Source of the DNA: Beroe ovata
Lineage: Eukaryota > Ctenophora > Nuda > Beroida > Beroidae
Direction: 5' to 3'
DNA: 64,000 nucleotides
NCBI GenBank assembly: GCA_946803715.1
Contig: CAMPET010000329.1
Span: 2,900-66,899 of the forward strand
Shown: piece by piece, positions 14,493 through 26,500 of the stretch
How the letters are laid out: every line of letters begins with the position of its first letter
Numbering within the stretch: position 1 is the first letter of the stretch
Translations under genes and position numbers: made by a program
Notes under the pieces: model-generated
Database searches by the model: none
Seen by the model: the letters and a program-made list of their open reading frames with translations, nothing else
Told to the model about the DNA's origin: nothing

Positions 14493-14526
<34 letters not shown>

Positions 14527-14535
14527 NNNNNNNNN

Positions 14536-14566
<31 letters not shown>

Positions 14567-17500
14567 ATCTGAATGAGGAAAGTTCATTGTTAGGAAGTAA
14601 TAATATACAGTATGTACTATATAGTATACACGGTATACGTCACTTATCTGACTGTAATGTACATTGATGTACATTGTACAATGTACAATTTTGCATTGAT
14701 TGGAACACGTATAAACAGATTGCATAAATCATACGTTCAGGGATCAGAAAGGGACCAGAAACTAACTTCCCCTTCTCCAGCTCATCCCATTTTCGACCAT
14801 CTTCAAAATCGCCTCACAATTTTCTCGGAGCAATCACGTCCCTGAATTTATATTGAATAATTCAACGAAAAAACCTACAAAAAAGGGGCGATCATCCCAT
14901 ACTGGACGAATGCTTTGTGACAACAGACCACACACCATGTAAGGTCGGGGGTGGTTGGAGGTATAATTGGAGGCGACCCCAGGCAGATCATTCTGCAAGT
15001 TGTTCTGAATTTTGTCCTTGAATTGTTCGGATTAGAGGGCCCGAGATGGTAAACCAGGATTTCGAAGGAAATTAGGGAACATGTCAGAGGTTATATCAAG
15101 GTAAGTGACAACATACAAACACTGCCAAACATTGTCATTATCAGATTATCAGCAATCCATCGTTTGAGCTGTATATCATAATGATATAATTATTAATGAT
15201 TCATGACATCAAGATCATAACAACCAATATAACCACACACATAACAATGATATAACAACAACAATACCACTATCACGCAGTGATATGGCAACACATGACA
15301 CCATGCTGACACCACATGTCAACAAAATCACCATGACAACAAACATACAAAATTCAAAACTTGCAGTACAAAACGCATGTCATCATGCTAGCTGCACTTG
15401 TACCGGAAATAGCTGAAGACACACCCTAACATTATGGTACGGAAGGACAACAACAACATGAAATGATGCCATATGCTTGGTCATCAGTCATAATCAGTCA
15501 TGAAATTATCCCAATCAGTTCCACAGACATTAGACATTATTCGCAATCAGATGTATAATGTCACCAATGACACCACCCTATGCAATATACATACGGTGGA
15601 AAATAAGTTTAGATTTGAAAAATGACAGATGCTTTGTAATTGGATGGCTTCACAACAAAAACAAAACCATGTCCGCAACAACGACAAAACTATGACATGA
15701 AAGACGAAAATATGACTTAAATTGTCATTGAGTTGGTTGAACTAAAATCAGACAGAGATATATACGACATCAAAGAATCAAAGATTCACTTCATATCCCG
15801 CTGAAATCGAGTTAAAGATTGCGGCCACCTCTTCTGATAGTCAGTTAGTGAGGAAATTCGATATATCAAATTTAACATCAGCAGAGGGAGAGAGACTTCT
15901 CGCTAGACCACTGTGCAAACGTTTACTACAATTATTTGTAGTTGTGGAATAGTGCGAGGGTAGGGTATGCACTATGCGTGTGTTGTCACAATGTGTAAAA
16001 GTGCCCAATGACAAGATATGTGTTCCACAGGTGTGAAATTCCAGTGTTTGAGTTGTATAACATGAGAGAGAGTGACCAGGTCAAATATTGCAAGGGGAGT
16101 GAGGAGTCTCAGGAAGTTCAAAAATCAGAGGATTCTTCAATGTTGTCGGTTAAAGAGAGACATCGTTATAACTTGGTTTTAACATCGCGAACACTTAAGC
16201 GATGGCTTTGCAGCATACAAGAGCACTCACCAAAAAACGCAGTTGAGCAATAGATTATTTCGCTTTGAAAATTGCAATTTCTTGAAAGTATTCACTATTC
16301 ACACGAAAATCGGAACAATCAAAATGTTTCTAAGAATAGGAGGACATTTTCTAGAAACAGAAGCTTGAAATTTAAATGAAAACCTGTGAAACGTGATACA
16401 AGATAAGAAAAAAATACCTATTTTTACCCAAGATAAGAAAGGATATACCTATTTTTACCCAAATACATTATCCAAATTGCCGTAGCGCGCCTACCAGGCT
16501 AACCTATATCACGATATAATGAGGGATGAATTTGCGGTTATTATACCACTATAGAATCGATATCAGTTGGTTTGCGCACACCGACAAATTTAGAAGCAAC
16601 AAGACGGGCGTAAATCTATATCTCTCTCTCGAATTTTTGTCTGAAATATGCCAATCCATGGGAGAGAAATGAAATACAGCCGCTGTCACAGAATAGTTCT
16701 CACAGGCATAAGGAATCACCAGCGCATGATACACGCTCTACTGTTGCTACAGCAACACATGCTGTTGCCATGGGAAACGCAACTGTGATACAGTTAAACA
16801 TTGTACTCTGAAACCTTTGTACGCGCACATGTATCTATCTACAAGCTCTGCTTTTTGTGTGGGAACTGTAAATACTAGTAGTATTATGCTACAGTAATAG
16901 TATTATAGTACAGATATTCTACTCATATTCAAATCTTTATGGAAGCACATGAGAGCGATATATAAAATAGATCATCATCGCTTTTACATTTAATTGATCA
17001 CCCAATCGCTCCTATAGCACACCCATCCTTGACGCAAATGCTAAAGATACGATAAATAGTAGATGAAACCATCTGAGGTCGCCACAATCGAATATTCTCT
17101 ACTCTCGAGAACATATGATTCACTGCCATTTGTATGCGATCAATAGTTCAGTCTCGTCTGTTTGAAGAAAGTATTGCCCGCATATTATATGCAAAAACTT
17201 AACCGCATATTCGTCAAGTTCTATTGAGTGACCCCTAAAAATATCTCATTCGACCAGCGTGGTTTTAGCGCGACTCCCCCCGTGGAACCACGCCCAAAAC
17301 ACGATTTCAAACTTGTGGGAAGCATCAACTGCAAAACACGAAAATCAATGGGACGCACCAGATGGGTCAAATATTTTTTCTCCGTAAGATAACTCGTAAT
17401 AGGTGTTCCTAGCCTAATTTTTCACGTAGAATCCGAATCTGAACGAATTTTTGAGCTAGCTCATCGAGAAAAGGGCGAAAATTTCAGTTATACCTTCGAT

Positions 17501-20500
17501 TACTACTCCTTATTCACGAGACAGACAGCACCTCAGGGAAGCAAAGTATGGCCGAAACTCGGTCGGCAATCGATTCAGCGCCCAAAATTACATAGGAATC
17601 AATGGTACTTACACAAAAATCCCAATCATCATTCTAACACTGGGCACTGTCATAGTTCCGAGCCAGTAATCACTCGTTTCATGATCCATACGCGCCATGA
17701 AACCTCAANTTTCTCGGCACGATAACTCGTAATAGGTGTTCCTGGCCTACTTTTTGACGTAGAATCCGAATCTGAATGAATTTCTGAGCTAGCTCATCGA
17801 GAAAAGGGCGAAAATTTCAGTTATACCTTCGATTAATACTCCTTATTCACGAGACAGACAGCACCTCAGGGTAGCAAGATATGGCCGAAACTCGGTCGGC
17901 AATCGATTCAGCGTCCAAAATTACATAGGTATCAATGGTACTTACATAAAATCCCAATCATCAATCTAACACTGGGCACTGTCATAGTTCCGAGCCAGTA
18001 ATCGCTCGTTTCATGATCCATACGCGCCATGAAACCTCAATTCTATCCAGTAAAAAAGGAATTGAAGGAATCAATGGAAAAATAAAGAATGGTGATTACA
18101 GAGCAGCTCAAGAGGAAGACAGATCTTGAGCTGATGGTGATAACAACAAACACAAATGTTTGGGAGCAGCCAATCATGGGAATTGACAAACATATCACAT
18201 GTTCTATTGTACGTCATCGGTCGAATTATGCCATATATGGAATAATATTCTCAGCTAAAATGAGGCCTGATCAAAGTGTTGACGCGGAATTTGTGTTTCC
18301 ATGACAACTTCAGATCTGAATGAGTCATGATGATCGGTCATCATAAACATGTTACACACGTAATCAGTAATCACTTGTAATTGCGCTTGTCACCATGGAA
18401 ACAGAGCACGTGTCGGTTATCAGTGCGCGGGCCAAAGTAAAATAAGCGGTATCAATTATTAACGTGTTTGGGTAATGATTTTCAGTTCAAAAACACAACA
18501 AGATCCATGAAAGAACAGATTATCCCAGATTATAAAACATTTGAATATGTTCATGTGAGTATGAGTCATGCGACGTAATACCTAATATGGTGTAACGTAA
18601 TACCTAATATGGTGTAACGTAACATGGTGTATCGTAACAGTCCTATGGCATCGTTCCAGTACACTTCCACGGGAACGAAACATTTCACCAATCCGAAAAT
18701 AGCACGTTTATTTTCAAAGCACAGACAAAAAGCGTGGGATTTTGCAAAACAAGAAGCGTTGACAGTTGAGTTTGTTGATGGGCCGGAGTTTTAAACACTA
18801 AATTATGAAATCACGGAATACAAACAGTCAAAAAAGGCGGTCAAACTTCACTTTGCCAGTCGAAAATTCAGAGTTTGAGCAATTCGCGGTGTAATTGGCT
18901 AAGTTCATGGTGAAATTGTGGAAGAAGAATAAAGGAAGATAAGAATTGTGTGAAATGGAGAAAATATCAGGTGGTAAAAAAAGAAATTTGATGACACATT
19001 ATTGGATAAACAATTCCTGTGTACAATAACGTTGATATAAAGTNCATGAAAATCGGCCTTAAAACTTTTCGTCAAATTTCTGATCTCAGTATCGGTGGAA
19101 AATGTAATCGATGATGCCCACACTTTTATACTCCATTTTTGAAGGTCTTAAATGAAGACTAAACGGCTACTTAGGACATCAATTTTTCATCAAATCGTCT
19201 CTCCTACTCTCAGACTACAAGTATCAACCCTTTTCATGATCATGCAGATTCCATAGGCGCCGTGAAACCACGCCCAAAACACGATTTCAAACCTGTTGGA
19301 AGCATTAACTGCAAAACACGAAAATTAATGGGACGCACCAGATGGGTCAAATATTTTTTCTCCGTAAGATAACTCGTAATAGGTGTTCCTAGCCTAATTT
19401 TTCACGTAGAATCCGAATCTGAACGAATTTTTGAGCTAGCTCATCGAGAAAAGGGCGAAAATTTCAGTTATACCTTCGATTACTACTCCTTATTCACGAG
19501 ACAGACAGCACCTCAGGGAAGCAAAGTATGGCCGAAACTCGGTCGGCAATCGATTCAGCGCCCAAAATTACATAGGAATCAATGGTACTTACACAAAAAT
19601 CCCAATCATCATTCTAACACTGGGCACTGTCATAGTTCCGAGCCAGTAATCACTCGTTTCATGATCCATACGCGCCATGAAACCTCAATTCTATCCAGTA
19701 AAAAAGGAATTGAAGGAATCAATGAAAAATAAAGAATGGTGATTACAGAGCAGCTCAAGAGGAAGACAGATCTTGAGCTGATGGTGATAACAACAAACAC
19801 AAATGTTTGGGAGCAGCCAATCATGGGAATTGACAAACATATCACATGTTCTATTGTACGTCATCGGCCGAATTATGCCATATATGGAATAATATTCTCA
19901 GCTAAAATGAGGCCTGATCAAAGTGTTGACGCGGAATTTGTGTTTCCATGACAACTTCAGATGTGAATGAGTCATGATGATCGGTCATCATAAACACGTT
20001 ACACACGTAATCAGTAATCACTTGTAATTGCGCTTGTCACCATGGAAACAGAGCACGTGTCGGTTATCAGTGCGCGGGCCAAAGTAAGATTAAGCGGTAT
20101 CAATTATTAACGTGTTTCAGTTCAAAAACACGACAAGATCCATGAAAGAACAGATTATCCCAGATTATAAAACATTTGAATATGTTCATGTGAGTATGAG
20201 TCATGCGACGCAATACCTAATATGGTGTAACGTAACATGGTGTATCGTAACAGTCCTATGGCATCGTTCCAGTACACTTCCACGGGAACGAAACATTTCA
20301 CCAATCCGAAAATAGCACGTTTATTTTCAAAGCACAGACAAAAAGCGTGGGATTTTGCAAAACAAGAAGCGTTGACAGTTGAGTTTGTTGATGGGCCGGA
20401 GTTTTAAACACTAAATTATGAAATCACGGAATACAAACAGTCAAAAAGGCGGTCAAACTTCACTTTGCCAGTCGAAAATTTAGAGTTTGAGCAATTCGCG

Positions 20501-23500
20501 GTGTAATTGGCTAAGTTCATGGTGAAATTGTGGAAGAAGAATAAAGGAAGATAAGAATTGTGTGAAATGGAGAAAATATCAGGTGGTAAAAAAAGAAATT
20601 TGATGACACATTATTGGATAAACAATTCCTGTGTACAATAACGTTGATATAAAACTGTAAAAAGGATCAATCGTGTCACTTACGTGGCGGAATAGGTCTT
20701 GTTCTCCGCGAAAAAGGAGAGGAGTTTGATGAAGTTGGGGAAAGTCGAGAGAGAATTTTCCATTTGCAGCACTGAAATTGTGTGTGATGATGATGATTAC
20801 GAGGATTCCAAATCATCCCCGAATAGGGAATACAAGGGAGGTAGTTTTATTCCACGAACAGCTATTCCTTGTGAATATTTTCATTCTTAATCTCAATTAT
20901 CATCCCCTCTTAGAAATGACGATGTTTTTCAAAAATTCCTTCCTACTCCTCTTGATTGCGGAGATGTCAAATGAACAAGGTGGAGATCGATCGACCAATG
21001 AGAACACAGGACGAAACACCTCCACCAATCAAACTCCCCGAACCGCCACAGCACCAGTTTACAAGACACTTCCTTTATTATTCGGGCAAGCGACGCAATC
21101 TGCAAAATTCCCTGAGATGGATGAGGGGATATCGCAAAATCTCGTTGTTATGGAAACTCGAAATCCGCAATCTGATGTTAAGAGGTGAGTTAATTGACAC
21201 CACTTCACTCCCTATCATTGACACTACTTTCTCGTTCACTACCACATCATGCTGACACCACTATACCGCTTGTCACCAGTCCATACTGACGCTGACACCA
21301 TTATAAGTACTAGTTACACTCTGACACTAGTAACACTCTGACGCCTCTATAGCACGCAGACACCACTTGACACCACTTGACACCACAATTCTATAGGAAG
21401 AGAGCTGTTGTTGTTCACTACTGAATTGTATAAGTACTAGTTACATGGATCGCAAATATATTTCCAACGAATTGCAATAGAGTGTGTAGCTGTATCTCAT
21501 TTATGATAGCTCGACTCTGGTTTTCGTTTCTATAATATATCATGACCAATTAGCACGACCCATATGCCGATTCGAACTTTAGACTTTAGAGCACCAATCG
21601 TTATGCTCCACAATATATAAGAATAGATGTGGATATATAGCAAAGTTGAGAGAGAGGAGTTTTTTGTTCTTTTTTTCGCATATTGACGCACAAGATCAAG
21701 TCCCCTTCTCTCATTCACCTAGCATGTAGAAGCTAACTGTTTTCTCAGAGCTTCTCTTGAAGACATCCTTTCCTAGAATTTCACTACATCGTCGTCTCTT
21801 GAATGGCATTTCTTGTATGGCATTAAATGACGTTTCTTGAGACTCCCATGAAGATACCATGAAGATCCCCTCTCAAGTTGACTCACAAAAAGATTAATCT
21901 TATGCTAAATTGACCCTCTTTGTCAAATATAAATAGCCTACAGTCAACAAACTTTTAGGGCCAGGTTGTCGCTCACGTTTCGCACATTTCGCCAACTTTT
22001 TCATTGCTTTCCACGTGAGATTTTTGATAAATTTCCGACAGCACTCTATCATGAGTATCATTGGGGGAAACACAGTCCTTTTCGTCACATTATTAACAAC
22101 GTCAACACTTTCCCCTTCGCTGCGATCGTCCGATAAACAGACAGACGTCAAGGAGCGTGATGCTGGAAAAACCACTTTTCCACCAGTCATGAGGTCACAA
22201 CTTCTACCAGAAACACTGACACGATCAGGGCGAAAATCTCGGCTCCGGTTGGCAGAAATGGGGGAGGGTTTTGGCACAGTGCCAAGAATAGAGGAATTTC
22301 AGGAGAAGAGTAATGAAGATGGATACGGGGAAGATATAAGAGAAGAAGCAGAGATGAACAACAAAAGTGAGGAAGATATAATCGTGAAAGGGGGAAACCT
22401 CAACTCAATGCCGAACGGTACGGCAAATAGGGGGTTTGAGGGATTGGTTGTACTCATCGATGCGTTCCCTTCAAATACAGAGTAAGTTGTGTAGTAGACA
22501 ATGTGAAATACACCTGTTTATACACCTTTCCGTGCATTAATGATAGCGTGAATTCCTCTTTACAGTAGAAAATTACACATCCATATTCTGATAATATCCA
22601 AACTAAAGTTGCGGTTACGATTCTAAGAAGAATAACTAAAAACCGTATTATCACATATGTGATAGTAGCGACACTCAATAATGCTTTAATAGATGCATTC
22701 TAACATTTGAGACATAGTTCCGAATATAGTTACATTATAATACCTTTCTTCAACAAAATGTTTCTCTCTCTGTCAAATTGCACACCTGCCCTACAAACAC
22801 CATGCGATGGAGAAGTATCAAGTCTCGCTCTGTTCGAAAAGAACTCGAACCTATTTTATACTTATAGGTGCTCGACAATGCTAAACAATGTGATATACGT
22901 GCTTGCTTGATTTATTGTTCTTGAGCGCATGATATGTGAGTGTGTGTGAGTTTCTTTGGTACCGGAGACAATCACTTATTCCCCAACACCCATGACCTAT
23001 ATACTCTCCTAGTTCACTCACTGAAGTCCCTATTGTCCCATGGTAATCATACGCCAATCCTTAAGCCCCACAATTCATATCATAACCTCCTAAGTCACCA
23101 TTTTTGCAGTATCACAAGGTGAGGCATTTGAGGAGGCTCATCGTCTCACTTTTACATAAAAGGTCTCTCGAATTTCTCTCGATCAAAAGCATTTTGAATG
23201 CCCCACGCAAATTTGCCTATGAAAGGAGCGGACGTTGAAATGTCTCCCTACTCGAGATAAGCAGAATGATAATTTCTTCTCTTTCCTCAATCAGAGCGGG
23301 GAGGGGAGAGTGCTAGCGATAAATTTGAACTCGTCACAACATTCGCGTCACACATGTGCTCTGCACCACCTCTATCACTCTTTCAGATAAATTGTTGAAT
23401 CGATTATCCCTAAAATATTATATACCTAGCAACAAATTCAACGATTTTTCCCCATTTTCGAGGGGACTCGCTTCCTCCTCGTTTGTTTACTCTATTCCCG

Positions 23501-26500
23501 CGATGAATTTGTGTTGCTACGTTTTGACATTGATTGTGATTTCTCATACAATTTGAGGATGGTTGCAGCAGCAAAATTTACCCCATCTCCAACATGAAAC
23601 ACCTTATTGAAACCTGCGAACACCGAGGCTCAAATATCTGAGCCCGGAACGGAGCCGATGTTCCTTTGTCAATCCTCCTCACGTCAATCCTCCCCCAACT
23701 CTTGGGGTCACGTGACAACTCCCGACAACCACCACATTGTTTCCATAGCGATGCACTTAGCATCCCTCTATCGTCACACATGTCGACGAGGGGACTAGTG
23801 CTATATTGACGCAGTATGCCTGCCCCCGTATCTTTTATTTGCCGTAGAATTCGGCTCTCATTTCGACCACCTGCTCGACGCTTTCTTATAAGGAATATCA
23901 TGTAATTCTTACATATCGCGAAACATATTTAATTTATGATTCTATATAATATCCGTAACTTACAACAATACACATAAGATACAATAATACACATAAGATA
24001 CAATACATAGTAGCACCATGATGCACGACAGACCGCAGATTCAGTGTTGCTTCCTGTGTTGCTTCCTCTACTTACTCAAAGCTCTGAATGCGGAAACTTC
24101 CTCAACGACCAGTACTCCTTCACAAACAACATCAACCTCAGCTGCCACTACTACAGAGCAACGTGCAACAACTGCAGCGGAGTTGCTTATCAGTGAGGTG
24201 ATCGATGAACGACCAGTCATAATGTTGCCCGATGTAGTGATAGGACATGTGGCTAACAATTCGGGTTCAGTGCGCAAAAAACACTTTGAACGGGCACTCA
24301 TTATGAAGCAAAGGCGAAAACACGTGTAAGTAACTTACGCGTTCTGTAAGTACCCAACTCATTATAATTGATTTTAACATGAGTTCAAGACGCACACGTA
24401 ATTATCACTTTGTTCAAACAGAAGAAAACAAGAAATTCTACTTACTCCCTATTGTTCGACACAGCGCTAGCAACATGCAGTACCCACACATTTTCTTCAC
24501 ATTGAGTTTCCTCGATCAATTATTCATCGCACAAAGAGTATAATTCTTGGCGAGTACTGCATCAGAGTACTGAGTGGGATAATGATTTACAATCTCGCGA
24601 GCCTGTTCTTTGTGTCGAATTAGAAGAAACACGTGCATCAAGCTGACTCTGCTCTGCGTGACGTGGAACCATTTGATCGTTGCGTAGAAAAGCACGTGTG
24701 CGTGCAAAACAGATTCTTGAGAGCACCATTTTCGGATCCCACTTCCTTTTTTTCAATTGTAATATGTATACCCCCTTTCAATTGTAATGACATCTTCTTC
24801 ACTGTATCGACCTTCTTTCATTTTCTTATCGTATCAACCCTTTATCACTTTTTAGTACTGCCTCGCATATCACTTTTCGAGATAGAGAAGTTTCGCAAGT
24901 TCTATTCTGGCTCATCACACCACCTCCAGAAGTCCAGAAGATAACAATGCTCCGCCTCCTGACCTCCCTTCTCCTCATCGAAATGACGTCACATGAAAAC
25001 ATGACGAAACCGGAGAAAACTCCCTTACCCCTGGATATAATGTTAGCCACGGAAAAAATCAGAGTTTTTTCCATCGCACCGCAGGAACAGGAAGCATTGT
25101 TTGACGTTAAGGAAGATAAAAGAGAAGGGAGTGGCATAGTTGTCAAGGAAACTAATGAGTCCATTGCGGAGTAAGCGCTCGATTATGAGGAGTTATTTGG
25201 TATTTAGCGGATCTCTATTCAGTACTTGATACAATAAATCATATTATTATCTGCAGTGCTTATCTTGACGTCACTGCTTATCTTGCGCCATCACAATTTA
25301 TCGCCGAACAAAGGCGTGTGGGAGAGAGAATTGTGCATCACAAATCACAGCTCCCTACTGAATACTCGAGTTTTCTTTGTTGAAACACAGATAATTCTCA
25401 CTTTCAGGACCTCGACATCTGCAGGATCAGTGGTTACAATCAGTAAAGGACAGAAAACTCCCAAAAAGTAGGTTGATTATCAGCAGATCTGTCGACTTAT
25501 GATTGAAAACTATTTGGATAAAAACCTTTTCTGCCCCAGGAATAAGTACGAAACGCCAACCTATATCAAAGTCATCCTATCGATGTTATTCTGCATGGGT
25601 GCCCCTGTTTTCGTTCCGATCAACTGCAAAACTCTGGCATCTTTCGTTGGAATTTCCAAGAAAAAACAACCACTTTTCCTCTTCTTCTCAGCAATCCACT
25701 GCATTTGCATCACTGACCTTGTTTATGCGGCCGTGTCAGGTACCATCTCATGACCACGCTTTGCTCGCTCTTTGCTAATTTCATTTTGACGCGTTCTCGA
25801 GAAGTAACGAGGGATAGATGCTGCATTCAAATATTGCGAAATTGACCACGCTGCTGAATCATCAAATTAACAAAGCTCTGTGAAGCCCCCAGACAATCAG
25901 AGTGGTCCTGATTCCTATTGGTGAGGAGACGCTTATAAACACAGTATGCTGGTTCAGCTCAATTATGCTGCTGACTGCTCTCAATAATGCTGGTTTGAAT
26001 CATGCCATTTGAGAGTTCATTTCTTCATAATGAGAAATTCATTCTGATTGTAAAATATTACATCTCCAGGATTCACTATTTGGAAAAGCGTACCAGAATG
26101 GGCATGCAAGTTTCTGGGGGCTCTCCACATTTCCATATTCCTAGACTTATCTTGCATCGTGTCTTTCATCTGTCTGTACAGGTAAGGAAATTCACGTATC
26201 AAAAAGTGGCAATTTCATCATCGGTCACACTGGAAAGTTTTTCCCACGCCTATTGCGTCACGCGCGAATGATTTTCTAATCTGTGTGCGCATTGGCACGT
26301 AAATCCTTTGCGCGCGCTTGAACGGCTTCAACAGATAACGTCATTAACGACCCAATTAGACCAATTAACGCCCATTAATCAGGATGATAGATCATAGAAT
26401 GATATTGAGGAATCAGATCCACATACCAAGCTCTCACCTAAAACCCAAGCATAGTCGTCTAGGCTTCTCGATGGATTCAACTAGAAATAGTTAAAAGCCT

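Larger units (their letters stand above)
11444..17259. other. large-intron sequence, no gene resolved
   Basis: Under the RIN model this is intron. It holds a second GTGGTGTCA block (about 13.34-13.57 kb), a TG microsatellite with an assembly gap at 14527-14535, a palindromic TACATTGTACAATGTA near 14.67 kb, and long AT- and CA-rich tracts (14.9-15.8 kb) with no coding signal. Two exon-like minus-strand segments, near 12.75 kb and 13.3 kb, have splice sites at both ends and a short open frame, but their phases do not fit the neighbouring exons. Confidence 0.4.

Noticed and set aside
22015-22277. Minus-strand frame opposite GPCR exon B
   Set aside because: No leader, no splice sites in frame; shadow of the plus-strand exon.
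23505-23556. Possible further GPCR first exon (MNLCCYVLTLIVISHTI)
   Set aside because: Leader-like, but it runs into a stop with no donor.
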